The position numbers and the translations under genes are program-made. Under the pieces are notes generated by a model. It did not search any database. It saw nothing but the letters and a program-made list of their open reading frames with translations, and had not been told where the DNA came from. Below, one piece after another: positions 1 to 8,028 of a stretch of 64,000 nt of DNA. The stretch spans positions 124,001-188,000 of the forward strand of contig NZ_BPLU01000019.1 of the NCBI RefSeq assembly GCF_019656315.1, read 5' to 3'. Positions within the stretch are counted from its first letter, which is position 1, and the number at the start of each line of letters is the position of its first letter. This DNA comes from Flavobacterium sp. UMI-01 (lineage in GTDB: Bacteria > Bacteroidota > Bacteroidia > Flavobacteriales > Flavobacteriaceae).

Positions 1-59
1 GATTCGAACCCCCATCAACGGTTTTGGAGACCGCTATTCTACCCTTGAACTACGCCCGT
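1..59 (-). tRNA. tRNA-Trp (CCA), cut by left edge
   Basis: Reading the minus strand, a 7-nt acceptor strand starts at 59, followed by a D arm and an anticodon stem-loop with CCA in the loop, then the T arm; the 3' acceptor strand lies outside the window. It follows tuf, the place where trpT sits before secE-nusG in many Bacteroidota; that downstream part is not visible here. Confidence 0.93.
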
Positions 60-61
60 AT

Positions 62-96
62 AAAAAACCAGTAAGATATTAAAACCTTACTGGTTT
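62..96 (-). terminator. Terminator-like hairpin after tuf
   Basis: The arms at 65-75 and 86-96 are an 11-bp perfect inverted repeat (AAACCAGTAAG and its complement), followed on the minus strand by a short T run. It sits between tuf and tRNA-Trp, so it may end the tuf transcript, attenuate it, or act in tRNA processing. Confidence 0.7.
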
Positions 97-117
97 CAAA
101 ATTTATGTGTTTCTAAA

Positions 118-1305
118 TTACTCTAGAATTTCAGTTACCTGACCAGCACCAACTGTTCTACCACCCTCACGGATAGCGAAACGTAAACCTACGTTCATTG
201 CAATTGGGCTTAACAACTCAACATTAATAGTTAAGTTATCACCTGGCATAACCATCTCTACACCTGCTGGTAAAGAAATAACTCCAGTTACGTCAGTTGT
301 ACGTACGTAGAACTGTGGACGGTAGTTATTGTGGAATGGAGTGTGACGTCCACCTTCTTCTTTTTTCAAGATATACACCTCAGCTTTGAAAGTTTTGTGT
401 GGTTTAACAGAACCTGGCTTGATGATAACCATACCACGTTTGATATCAGCTTTATCAATACCTCTCAACAATAAACCTACGTTATCTCCAGCTTCACCTC
501 TATCAAGGATTTTACGGAACATCTCAACCCCTGTAATTGTAGAAGTCAATTTCTCAGCTCCCATACCAATAATTTCAACTGGATCTCCTGTATTAGCAAC
601 TCCCGTTTCGATACGACCTGTAGCAACAGTTCCACGACCAGTAATTGTAAATACGTCCTCAACTGGCATCAAGAATGGTTTGTTAACATCTCTTTCTGGC
701 TCCTCGATCCAAGCATCTACAGCATCCATCAATTCTAAAATTTTAGGAACCCAAGCAGCATCATTATTCAATCCTCCTAAAGCAGAACCTTGAATAACTG
801 GACAGTTGTCACCATCATACTCATAGAAAGATAATAAATCTCTAATTTCCATCTCAACTAATTCCAACAACTCAGCATCATCAACCATATCCACTTTGTT
901 CATGAAAACAACGATACGTGGAATACCTACTTGACGTCCTAAAAGGATGTGCTCACGAGTTTGTGGCATTGGTCCATCAGTTGCAGCTACAACAAGGATA
1001 GCTCCATCCATTTGAGCAGCACCAGTAACCATGTTCTTTACGTAATCCGCGTGACCTGGACAGTCAACGTGAGCGTAGTGACGGTTAGCAGTTTCATACT
1101 CTACGTGAGAAGTATTAATTGTAATACCTCTTTCTTTCTCCTCAGGAGCATTATCAATTTGATCAAAAGATTTCGCTTGACAGTAACCAGCATCAGATAA
1201 CACTTTAGTTATTGCAGCAGTTAATGTAGTTTTTCCGTGATCTACGTGTCCGATTGTACCTATGTTTAAGTGTGGTTTCGAACGGTTAAAGGTTTCTTTT
1301 GCCAT
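118..1305 (-). CDS. tuf: Elongation factor Tu
   Basis: The 395-residue product is full length for EF-Tu, the cytoplasmic GTPase that brings aminoacyl-tRNA to the ribosome. The G1 P-loop GHVDHGKT is near residues 19-26, the effector motif RGITI near 60, DCPGH near 81 and NKVD near 136; domains 2 and 3 follow and the protein ends with the usual Gly-rich VGAGQVTEI tail. The start [14 protein letters not shown] is the standard N-terminus. The gene lies at the end of a tRNA-Thr, Tyr, Thr cluster, the same arrangement as the thrU-tyrU-glyT-thrT-tufB operon of E. coli, and is probably co-transcribed with these tRNAs from the promoter near 1751. No separate promoter is clear between 1306 and 1359. 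Confidence 0.98.
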   Translation of the reverse strand: MAKETFNRSKPHLNIGTIGHVDHGKTTLTAAITKVLSDAGYCQAKSFDQIDNAPEEKERGITINTSHVEYETANRHYAHVDCPGHADYVKNMVTGAAQMDGAILVVAATDGPMPQTREHILLGRQVGIPRIVVFMNKVDMVDDAELLELVEMEIRDLLSFYEYDGDNCPVIQGSALGGLNNDAAWVPKILELMDAVDAWIEEPERDVNKPFLMPVEDVFTITGRGTVATGRIETGVANTGDPVEIIGMGAEKLTSTITGVEMFRKILDRGEAGDNVGLLLRGIDKADIKRGMVIIKPGSVKPHKTFKAEVYILKKEEGGRHTPFHNNYRPQFYVRTTDVTGVISLPAGVEMVMPGDNLTINVELLSPIAMNVGLRFAIREGGRTVGAGQVTEILE

Positions 1306-1359
1306 TTTACTTAGATTTTAATCTTTATTAATTTATTAGTGTTCAAAATTTTTCTTATG

Positions 1360-1431
1360 AGCCAATGTCGGGATTTGAACCCGAGACCTCTTCCTTACCA
1401 AGGAAGCACTCTACCCCTGAGCTACACCGGC
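1360..1431 (-). tRNA. tRNA-Thr (GGT)
   Basis: A 72-nt cloverleaf is readable on the minus strand: acceptor GCCGGTG pairs with CATTGGC (two G-T pairs), the anticodon stem is CTTCC/GGAAG and the loop TTGGTAA gives anticodon GGT. No CCA is encoded. It is the last tRNA before tuf. Confidence 0.95.
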
Positions 1432-1453
1432 GGTAAAGTTTTTTCTGTTTAAA

Positions 1454-1488
1454 GTTTAAAGTTTTCAAAACAAGTCAAAACTTTAAAC
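1454..1488. repeat. AT-rich inverted repeat between two tRNAs
   Basis: GTTTAAAGTTTT at 1454-1465 is the perfect complement of AAAACTTTAAAC at 1477-1488. A further TTTAAAC-type copy follows near 1500. It fills the space where a tRNA-Gly stands in the E. coli operon. A similar TTTAAAC-rich stretch lies between der and era (35015-35090). Confidence 0.6.
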
Positions 1489-1513
1489 TCCCCAAACCTT
1501 TAAACTTTTTTTG

Positions 1514-1594
1514 TGGGGAGAGCAGGATTCGAACCTGCGAAGTTTTCACAGCAGATTTACAGTCTGCCCTCGTTGGCCGCTTGAGTATCTCCCC
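1514..1594 (-). tRNA. tRNA-Tyr (GTA)
   Basis: An 81-nt class II tRNA with a long variable arm. The acceptor is GGGGAGA/TCTCCCC, the anticodon stem GCAGA/TCTGC, and the loop carries GTA. No CCA is encoded. Confidence 0.95.
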
Positions 1595-1638
1595 TCTTTT
1601 TTTGTTTCAATTAATTTTCAAAACCAAAGTTTTAATTG

Positions 1639-1712
1639 AGCCGGCGGAGGGACTCGAACCCACGACCTGCTGATTACAAATCAGCTGCTCTAGCCGACTG
1701 AGCTACGCTGGC
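1639..1712 (-). tRNA. tRNA-Thr (TGT)
   Basis: A 74-nt tRNA with anticodon stem CTGAT/ATCAG and loop TTTGTAA, giving TGT. The acceptor strand GCCAGCG against CGCCGGC has one A-C mismatch at the fourth pair. It is the first tRNA of the Thr-Tyr-Thr-tuf transcription unit. Confidence 0.94.
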
Positions 1713-1721
1713 AATTTGAAC

Positions 1722-1750
1722 AAAAAAAGTCCGCTATTTCTAACGGACTG
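1722..1750 (-). terminator. Terminator-like hairpin after hpf
   Basis: AGTCCG (1729-1734) pairs with CGGACT (1745-1750) and is followed on the minus strand by seven T. It lies directly downstream of the -7 box of the tRNA-tuf promoter, so end of one transcript and start of the next overlap. Confidence 0.6.
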
Positions 1751-1779
1751 CAAATGTATAGATTTTATCTCTCAAACAA
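1751..1779 (-). promoter_or_regulatory. Promoter of tRNA-Thr-Tyr-Thr-tuf
   Basis: On the minus strand TACATTTG (1758-1751) fits the Bacteroidota -7 consensus TAnnTTTG, and a TTG at 1779-1777 lies 18 bp upstream as the -33 element. The predicted start, about 7 nt downstream, falls within the hairpin before tRNA-Thr(TGT). Confidence 0.6.
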
Positions 1780-1805
1780 AACATTTTTTTTAAAAAATTT
1801 CAAAT

Positions 1806-2114
1806 TTATGCATGAGCTCTTATTTTTTCCTTTCTTTTCACCAATAATCGCTCTAAAGATTCAGCTGACAACTCCACTGCTTCCTCAAAAGACTTGCATT
1901 GTTTTTTCACCAAAAACCCATCTCCTGGTACATTTATCTTGACCTCTACAATTTTATTTTCTTTTTCACTCGTTTTCTCCACTTTCAAATACACATCAGA
2001 TGACACTACTTTATCGTAATATTTTTCCAATTTATCCATTCTCTCTTGAACAAAATTAACTAACTTCCCGTCAACATTAAAGTTAACTGCATGAATACTT
2101 ACCTTCATAATCAA
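1806..2114 (-). CDS. hpf: Ribosome hibernation-promoting factor, short form
   Basis: The 102-residue product is a short HPF/YfiA (RaiA) family protein, which binds the 30S decoding centre and silences ribosomes in stationary phase or stress. The N-terminal MKVSIHAVNFNVDGKL strand, the FVQERMDKLEKYYD helix and the basic C-terminal helix SLERLLVKRKEK match the family fold. It lacks the extra dimerisation domain of long HPF. The ORF opens with MIMKVS; the second Met is also possible. It lies 20 bp after the xerC-like gene and downstream of rpsU, a gene order often seen in Flavobacteria, so translation control genes are grouped with tuf. A hairpin follows. Confidence 0.93.
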   Translation of the reverse strand: MIMKVSIHAVNFNVDGKLVNFVQERMDKLEKYYDKVVSSDVYLKVEKTSEKENKIVEVKINVPGDGFLVKKQCKSFEEAVELSAESLERLLVKRKEKIRAHA

Positions 2115-2134
2115 TACTTATTTAATGGTTAAAC

Positions 2135-3040
2135 TTAATTGTCATTATCATTATTCCTAGGATGCGCTTTTTTATATACTTTTTTAAGCTCCATCAAACT
2201 AGTATGTGTATATACTTGTGTCGATGCCAAACTAGAATGCCCTAATAACTCTTTTACTGAATTCAAATCCGCCCCGTTATTAAGCAAATGGGTCGCAAAT
2301 GTATGCCGTAAGACATGCGGACTCTTTTTTACCTTCTCTGAAGCTTTACCAAAGTACGAATTTACCAAACGATAAACAAGCGAATTATTTAACATAATTC
2401 CATTTTTTGTTATAAAAAAATATTCATAACTCCCAACACCTTCTATATCAGCTCTTTTACTAACATAAAAAAGTACTTTTTGTTTCACTAATGGTAAAAT
2501 CGGAATCAAACGTTCTTTATTTCTTTTCCCAAGAACTTTCAGCACGCCTTTTGCCAAATCTACATCTTGCATCTTTAACTGAATCAACTCGGCTCGCCTC
2601 ATCCCAGTACTGTACAATAATTCAATTATCAATCGATTCCGCACCGTTTCAAAATCATCACCTTCATTAGCATCCTGCAAAACCCGACCCACCTCTTTCT
2701 CAGAAAACGGAATCTGAATCGCCCTAGAAACTTTTAATGATTTGTGCTTCAACAATGGGTTTACGTTTATTTGCTTTGTTTTCAGCAAAAATTTGTAAAA
2801 AGCTTTCAACGAAGCCACTTTCCTGTTCACCGAAATCGCTACCAAACCGCCCTCAACCAAACTCACTAACCAACTCCGTATCTGACTATAATTCACTTGT
2901 TCAATTGTATCTTGCTGAAAATATTCTTTATTAAACAATTGAAATTCCACAACATCCTTTTCATACGCAGTTACGGTATGAACAGAATATTTTTTTTCTT
3001 TCAAAAGATAACCCTTAAATGATTCAATAGTTGTAGCCAT
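2135..3040 (-). CDS. xerC: Tyrosine recombinase XerC-type
   Basis: The 301-residue protein has an N-terminal SAM-like core-binding domain (about 5-90) and a C-terminal catalytic domain (about 110-295). The expected catalytic residues are visible: R148 in STGMRR, K172 in GKRNKERLIP, H242 and R245 in HVLRHTFATHL, H268 in LLGHSS and Y277 in STQVYTH. This is the size and layout of XerC/XerD, which resolve chromosome dimers at dif; the position between rpsU and hpf is that of the chromosomal housekeeping copy rather than a mobile integrase. Assignment to XerC rather than XerD is from context. No dif site was recognised in the window. Confidence 0.9.
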   Translation of the reverse strand: MATTIESFKGYLLKEKKYSVHTVTAYEKDVVEFQLFNKEYFQQDTIEQVNYSQIRSWLVSLVEGGLVAISVNRKVASLKAFYKFLLKTKQINVNPLLKHKSLKVSRAIQIPFSEKEVGRVLQDANEGDDFETVRNRLIIELLYSTGMRRAELIQLKMQDVDLAKGVLKVLGKRNKERLIPILPLVKQKVLFYVSKRADIEGVGSYEYFFITKNGIMLNNSLVYRLVNSYFGKASEKVKKSPHVLRHTFATHLLNNGADLNSVKELLGHSSLASTQVYTHTSLMELKKVYKKAHPRNNDNDN

Positions 3041-3087
3041 AAAAAAACCGTTAGCATCAAAGTTACTAAACTTTAAATACTAACGGT
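3041..3087 (-). terminator. Terminator-like hairpin after rpsU
   Basis: ACCGTTAG (3047-3054) pairs with CTAACGGT (3080-3087), with an inner AAAGTT/AACTTT stem, and seven T follow on the minus strand just before the xerC start. It should end or reduce transcription between rpsU and xerC. Confidence 0.8.
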
Positions 3088-3112
3088 AATTATTTTCTAT
3101 TAAAGAAACCTA

Positions 3113-3307
3113 CTAACTCTCTAAACTATCTTTCAATGTTTGAATGTAAGCCGCTTTTTGAATTTTCATTCTGTTTTTCACAGACGGTTTAATAAAAGCT
3201 TGACGTGCTCTTAATTGACGAACAGTTCCTGTTTTATCAAATTTTCTTTTATAGCGCTTTAATGCTCTATCGATATTTTCTCCGTCTTTAATTGGTATAA
3301 TTAACAT
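3113..3307 (-). CDS. rpsU: 30S ribosomal protein bS21
   Basis: The 64-residue product MLIIPIKDGENIDRALKRYK... is bS21, with the usual basic helical body RRL/RQLRARQAF and C-terminal helix. The open frame extends 33 codons further upstream, but the Met at 3307 is chosen because it gives the family N-terminus and is preceded at 8 nt by a perfect AGGAGGTG; the longer frame also runs through the promoter at 3337-3366. In Flavobacterium johnsoniae bS21 is part of the pocket that sequesters the 16S anti-Shine-Dalgarno, and rpsU is reported as one of the few genes with a strong SD, consistent with autoregulation. Confidence 0.97.
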   Translation of the reverse strand: MLIIPIKDGENIDRALKRYKRKFDKTGTVRQLRARQAFIKPSVKNRMKIQKAAYIQTLKDSLES

Positions 3308-3315
3308 AATATTGA

Positions 3316-3323
3316 CACCTCCT
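3316..3323 (-). promoter_or_regulatory. Strong Shine-Dalgarno of rpsU
   Basis: AGGAGGTG on the minus strand is an 8-nt perfect complement of the 16S anti-SD core CACCUCCU, spaced 8 nt from the ATG at 3307. No other start in this window that I inspected has comparable complementarity. It decides the rpsU start and probably serves feedback by bS21. Confidence 0.9.
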
Positions 3324-3336
3324 CTCGTTAAGGCTG

Positions 3337-3366
3337 CAAATGTAACAATTAATTTTGAGTTACCAA
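3337..3366 (-). promoter_or_regulatory. rpsU promoter
   Basis: On the minus strand TTG (3366-3364), a 19-bp spacer and TACATTTG (3344-3337) match the Bacteroidota sigma consensus. The implied transcript starts near 3330, leaving a leader of about 20 nt that consists mostly of the Shine-Dalgarno. Confidence 0.7.
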
Positions 3367-3591
3367 ACATTCTTAAACCCAAATTGCGAAGTAAAAATCT
3401 ACTCACCTTTATTTCTCTTCAAATTCAGCTACTTCATCTATTTTTAATCATGAACCGAGAGCTCTGCTCAAACTGACGAAGTAAATAGTTTACTATTCTT
3501 TCTTAAAAAATTTCCGTTAGCACCTTGATTTATTAAAATATTTCTTTCCCTTACGAAGTCTACAGCGTAATTGGGAGTAAAAAAGAATTCA

Positions 3592-3627
3592 AAAAAATAA
3601 GGCTCCAAGATTTAAACTCAGAGCCTT
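3592..3627 (-). terminator. Terminator after acyl-CoA dehydrogenase
   Basis: AAGGCTC (3599-3605) pairs with GAGCCTT (3621-3627), followed on the minus strand by a T run. The remaining 3408-3590 stretch, upstream of rpsU, shows no gene. Confidence 0.8.
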
Positions 3628-3649
3628 TATTCTTTTTTTTATTTGCAAT

Positions 3650-4792
3650 TTAATTTTTGAGTAAATTTCGAGCAATTACGACTTTCTGTATTTCAGTAGT
3701 TCCCTCTCCAATAGTACATAGTTTAGCATCTCGATAAAATTTTTCTACAGGAAAATCTTTAGTATAACCATAGCCTCCGTGTATTTGAACAGCTTCATTG
3801 GCCACTTTGCAACACACTTCAGAAGCGTACATTTTAGCCATTGCCCCAAGTGTAGTCACAGGCTTGTGTTGCTGTTTCAAAAAAGCAGCTTTATGCAACA
3901 ACAGCTCCGAAGCTTCAATTTCAGTCGCCATATCCGCTAATTTAAAAGAAATCCCTTGAAAACTACTAATAGGTTTCCCAAACTGATGGCGTTCTTTTGA
4001 ATACTTTAATGCTGCTTCATAAGCTCCCTTTGCTATTCCTAAAGAAAGAGCTCCAATCGATATTCGACCTCCATCAAGGATTTTCATCGCTTGAATAAAT
4101 CCATCTCCCACTTCTCCTAATCTATTAGCGTCTGGAATACGACAATTATCAAAAACCAACTCAGCAGTTTCACTAGCACGCATTCCTAATTTGTTTTCTT
4201 TTTTACCTGAAGAAAAACCAAGCATACCTTTCTCAAAAACAAAAGCTGTCATTCCGTGAGAATCTCCTTTTTCACCAGTCCTTACGATTACCACAGCAAT
4301 ATCACCTGAAATACCATGAGTAATAAAATTTTTAGCACCATTAACAACCCAGTAATCCCCGTCTTTTTTAGCAGTGGTATTCATACCAGCTGCATCAGAA
4401 CCTGTATTATGTTCTGTTAATCCCCATGCACCAATATGTTCACCAGTGGCTAATTTTGGAATCCACTTTTCCTTTTGCGCTTCAGTTCCAAAAGTTAAAA
4501 TATGATTAGTACATAACGAATTATGCGCAGCAACTGACAATCCTATAGAAGGATCTACTTTTGAAATTTCTTCTACAATAGTGATGTATTCATGATATCC
4601 TAAACCAGAACCTCCTAAAGATTCAGGAACTAAAACACCCATAAACCCCATGGCTCCTAATTCTCTAAATAAAGAAACTGGAAAAGTCTGATTTTCATCC
4701 CATTCCATGATGTAAGGACGAATGTTTTTCTCTGCAAAATCTCTTATGGACTGCGCAATCATTGACTGCGTTTCATTATAATCAAAGTTCAT
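3650..4792 (-). CDS. Acyl-CoA dehydrogenase
   Basis: The 380-residue protein is a full-length short/medium-chain acyl-CoA dehydrogenase, an FAD enzyme that makes the alpha-beta double bond of acyl-CoA in fatty acid or branched-chain amino acid oxidation. The helical N-terminal domain, the central FAD-binding WGLTEHNTGSD segment and WVVNGAKNFITHG are visible, as is the C-terminal IHGGYGYTKDFPVEKFYRDAK helix pair. The likely catalytic base is E363 in IGEGTTEIQ. Electrons would pass to ETF. The chain-length preference cannot be read. It sits downstream of the helix-hairpin-helix protein with its own promoter at 4818-4849 and ends at a terminator. Confidence 0.93.
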   Translation of the reverse strand: MNFDYNETQSMIAQSIRDFAEKNIRPYIMEWDENQTFPVSLFRELGAMGFMGVLVPESLGGSGLGYHEYITIVEEISKVDPSIGLSVAAHNSLCTNHILTFGTEAQKEKWIPKLATGEHIGAWGLTEHNTGSDAAGMNTTAKKDGDYWVVNGAKNFITHGISGDIAVVIVRTGEKGDSHGMTAFVFEKGMLGFSSGKKENKLGMRASETAELVFDNCRIPDANRLGEVGDGFIQAMKILDGGRISIGALSLGIAKGAYEAALKYSKERHQFGKPISSFQGISFKLADMATEIEASELLLHKAAFLKQQHKPVTTLGAMAKMYASEVCCKVANEAVQIHGGYGYTKDFPVEKFYRDAKLCTIGEGTTEIQKVVIARNLLKN

Positions 4793-4808
4793 CTTAAAGC
4801 TATTGTTT

Positions 4809-5696
4809 TTAAAAGGTCAAATATAAGGCTATAATATTAGCTTTTTCAATAGACAACCCTTTAATTTTTGTTAAATCAGTAGCCGATTTAAAATCACCAT
4901 TCATACTCCTACACATCACGATTTCTTTTGCTAATGCATATCTAAAATAAGGAAATTGAGCCAACTCTTTTACTGATGCATTATTAATATCCAATTTCAT
5001 TATTTGGGCAGTTGAGCCAACTTTAAAACTTTTTTGCAATTTACCCACTACATCAGGTGGTAGCCCCCAAACATCTTCCATTTGTTGCATTGAAACGAAA
5101 CCACCTAAGCTTTCTCTAAATTTCAAAATTCGCTCGGAATACCCTTGTCCGATTCCGTTTATAGCCATCAAATCCTCTTGTGTAGCCGTATTGACATCAA
5201 GAATGGCGATGTTTGTCTTTTTTGTATAGTCAGGTTTTGTATATGAAGCATACGCCCGTGATGCTCTTTTTTTCGTTACCCAATCAGGAAACTTAAAATA
5301 AGGCGAAAGAACAGCTAACAACGAATCTGATACTTGAGTTACTTTTTGAAACTCTTGAGCCGAATTTACATATTGATTCGTTTTTCTAAAAGCTAAAAGA
5401 CGGTCAATTTCATGTACTGACATACCTAATTTATATCCTTTATAATCGGTTATGAAATTAGGGTTAAACGGTTTCAGTTCGTATTTATACTCTGGAGAAG
5501 ATGCTTTTAACTTGTCTATTTCTGACTGTAAAGCCAACCATTTTTTCGCGGCTTCTGAATCATTTTCGAATGTATCATAACTTTTACAAACAAACCAGCT
5601 TATTTGAATAAAAAAAATCAAAACCAATAATAAAAAAATCCCGTTTCGTTGTTCTTTGGAAAATAGGAAATAGGATTTTAACGCTTTCATGGTCAA
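4809..5696 (-). CDS. Helix-hairpin-helix (ComEA-like) membrane-anchored protein
   Basis: The 295-residue protein starts with a short basic segment and one membrane segment (about residues 19-37, IFLLLVLIFFIQISWFV). The rest is outside and holds repeated helix-hairpin-helix motifs: MSVHEIDRLLAFR near 92, the classic DVNTATQEDLMAINGIGQGYSERI near 165-190 and DINNASVKELAQFPYF followed by LTKIKGLSIEKANIIALYL at the C-terminus. ComEA-like HhH proteins bind DNA at the cell surface during uptake, but in Bacteroidota this family is widespread without proof of that role. The start is the second codon-rich Met region (MTMKALK); either Met is possible. Confidence 0.8.
   Translation of the reverse strand: MTMKALKSYFLFSKEQRNGIFLLLVLIFFIQISWFVCKSYDTFENDSEAAKKWLALQSEIDKLKASSPEYKYELKPFNPNFITDYKGYKLGMSVHEIDRLLAFRKTNQYVNSAQEFQKVTQVSDSLLAVLSPYFKFPDWVTKKRASRAYASYTKPDYTKKTNIAILDVNTATQEDLMAINGIGQGYSERILKFRESLGGFVSMQQMEDVWGLPPDVVGKLQKSFKVGSTAQIMKLDINNASVKELAQFPYFRYALAKEIVMCRSMNGDFKSATDLTKIKGLSIEKANIIALYLTF
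4818..4849 (-). promoter_or_regulatory. Promoter of acyl-CoA dehydrogenase
   Basis: TTG (4849-4847), 21-bp spacer, TATATTTG (4825-4818) on the minus strand, ending about 26 nt before the ATG. It lies inside the last codons of the upstream gene. Confidence 0.5.
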
Positions 5697-5724
5697 AAAT
5701 TAACGATTAGCAATATTACTGTCT

Positions 5725-5865
5725 CTATTGTTCGTTATCATTTTCAGAAAACGAATCAGGCTCTTGCTTAGGCTTAATAGTCAAGACTTTATAGAAGAAA
5801 TAAACCGCAAAAAACACTACTATTCCTTGTGTAAGCAACATGGTAATTAACGCTTCTGTATTCAT
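5725..5865 (-). CDS. MetS-like small subunit of NSS transporter
   Basis: A 46-codon frame gives a single hydrophobic helix (LITMLLTQGIVVFFAVYFFY) after MNTEA, then a polar tail KPKQEPDSFSEN. This is the size and shape of the MetS family, the small subunit found next to sodium-dependent amino acid transporters such as MetP of Corynebacterium. It lies 32 bp downstream of the NSS gene and on the same strand, which supports the call. Its partner gene is frameshifted here, so the pair may no longer work. Confidence 0.75.
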   Translation of the reverse strand: MNTEALITMLLTQGIVVFFAVYFFYKVLTIKPKQEPDSFSENDNEQ

Positions 5866-5897
5866 ACAACTCTTATTTTAAATTACACATTAGAAGA

Positions 5898-7563
5898 CTA
5901 CAAAGTATTACGTCCTTCTCTTCTTCTTTTTTGGAACGCTAAATAGACTAAAGCACTAATAAAAACAAACAATCCTACCAACAACAAACGGGCGAAATTG
6001 AGATAAAACATCTTATCCTCTAATTGCATCAATACTTCTGGATCAGTAGTAGCAGCTATTTGTTCTTTAAGTCCTGCGTGGGTAATGGTTTTAACAATCG
6101 ACCCATTATCTAACACCCATGATTTTCCAGAAACCAAATTATGGATGTTTGTGGACCAGTCATTATTTTGTGGCTTAAAAACAGACCCCATAAAAATTAC
6201 AATCAACATTACTGGGGTAATGTATTTTATAATGTACTTAAAGATTTCAGGTACTTTAATATCAGCACCACTGGTAATTGCTCGCCATCCCTTTTCCATT
6301 CCAAAAATCCATGAAAACAAAATGGTTTCAAACATGGCAAAAAGGACCAAACTCACCGTTCCAGCCCAATAATCATATTCATCAAAAACACCTTCTTGAA
6401 AAAACACTACCGTAGGCAATCCTAAAATTAAGGCGATAGTCCCAAAAGACCAAGCCCCCTTTTTTTGATTCCATCCAAATTCGTCACGCATAAAACCTAT
6501 CCAAGGAGTTCCCATTGCTAATGAAGAGGTAATTCCAGCAAAAAACAACAGCCCAAACCACAATACTCCAGCAAAAACAGCAATCACACTTCCCCATTGT
6601 TGAAATAAATAAGGCATGGTTTGAAATGCCATACCAAATCCAGCGTTTTCAATAACCCAATCCTAAATATCCAGCGGCAATAGGAATCACAATTAAACTT
6701 CCTAAAACTACTTCAACAAATTCATTCATAAAACCTGCTGAAACAGCATTCAAGGCGATATCATCTTTCTCATCCAAATAAGCAGCATAGCAATGTACCG
6801 TTCCCATACCCACTGACAAGGTGAAGAAAATTTGTCCCGCTGCCGCCATCCATACTTTTAAATCCAATAAGGAATTATATTGCGGAGTCCAAAGAAAATT
6901 AAGACCATCCCATGCATTTGCATCTGGAAAAACCTCAGATGCACCTGAAGTCCCTAGGGTTAATCCTTTTATCGCCAAGATTGCACCAAACAATATCAAC
7001 AAAGGCATCCCTACTTTTGCCACCTTTTCAATTCCTTTTAATCCTTTTGATAGTATATACGTATTGATAAGCAAACAGATTATGTAAAAAATAACCGCTT
7101 CATAGGGTATTCCCGTCGTCGAATGTCCAATATCAATGTAATTCCCAAAAAAACCAGCTACATCAGCCTGACTCATTCCGTTAAAAGTACCAATAATAGA
7201 ATGATACACATACGACATGGTCCAAGACTCTATATAACAATAATAAGCAGCAACAGCAATATTGGTAAAAATCCCGAAAACACCTATGTATTTCAAAAGT
7301 CTCCCTTTGACCATTGAATCTAGTATATATGGTGTACTATGATTCCCAAACTTACCTCCATAACGACCAGAGGACCATTCTATAAATAACAATGGTATTC
7401 CCATCAATAGAAAACAAACCAAATAAGGAATGATAAAAGCGCCACCACCGTTTTGAACTGCCTGAACTGGAAATCGTAAGAAATTACCCAACCCAACGGC
7501 ATTACCTGCCATTGCTAAAATTAAACCTACACGTGAACCCCAAGAATCTGATTTTACGGTCAA
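5898..7563 (-). pseudogene. Sodium-dependent (NSS/SNF) transporter, frameshifted
   Basis: Two adjacent frames together make one neurotransmitter:sodium symporter family protein of about 550 residues. The first part (7563-6649) has the NSS signature SWGSRVGLILAMAGNAVGLG with the sodium-site GNAVGLGNFLRFP segment, and stops after GYLGLGY. The second (from about 6650 down to 5898) resumes at VIENAGFGMAFQTMPYLF and carries the rest of the membrane segments. The shift is at 6650-6660, in GGATTGGGTTATTGAAAAC. Loss of one GATTG unit from a presumed GGATTGGATTGG would restore LGLDWVIENAG. It could be a real null mutation, a slippage-prone on/off site or a sequence error. Such proteins import amino acids with sodium. 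Confidence 0.85.
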
Positions 7564-7590
7564 AATATTATGTTTATGATTAGTACTATT

Positions 7591-7821
7591 TTACAAGTCA
7601 AATACCGAAGTGCGTTTGGCACGGATTAAGTCTTTTAACCGAATCCAAAAAGCCAATATCAAGTAAATCCCAAAGCCCAATCCTACAGTTACAAATGAAA
7701 TATAGATAAAAAAGAGACGAACACTATTGGCTCGCATTCCCAATTTATCTGCCAAACGTGAAGAAACATGAAAACCATGTTTTTCTAAAAAAAATTTAAG
7801 TTTGAGTACTGCTGGAAACAT
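7591..7821 (-). CDS. PspC domain protein
   Basis: The 76-residue product is a lone PspC domain: a basic N-terminal segment (ADKLGMRANSVRLFFI) followed by a hydrophobic stretch (about 38-62, YISFVTVGLGFGIYLILAFW) and a short polar tail. PspC proteins are small inner-membrane proteins linked to envelope stress. It lies 27 bp upstream of the NSS gene on the same strand and is probably co-transcribed, though no functional tie is known. Confidence 0.82.
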   Translation of the reverse strand: MFPAVLKLKFFLEKHGFHVSSRLADKLGMRANSVRLFFIYISFVTVGLGFGIYLILAFWIRLKDLIRAKRTSVFDL

Positions 7822-8028
7822 CTGTTATATACTTTGCGTTACTAATTTAAGTTTTTAATTCAGTCAACTGAATAAAACACAATCCTTTTTTTACTAATTT
7901 ACTCAAAAGGAGTATTATTAATACCATTAGTCTACCTAAGGTATCTACTCATAGTGAAATTTGCATAAAATTATCCATTTTTACTCAATGGGTAAAACTA
8001 CAAAAAAATAAATAACTCTTTTCCAAGG

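Noticed and set aside
3308..3406. A longer rpsU start
   Set aside because: The extra 33 codons run across the promoter and the Shine-Dalgarno, and bS21 proteins start at MLIIPIKDG.
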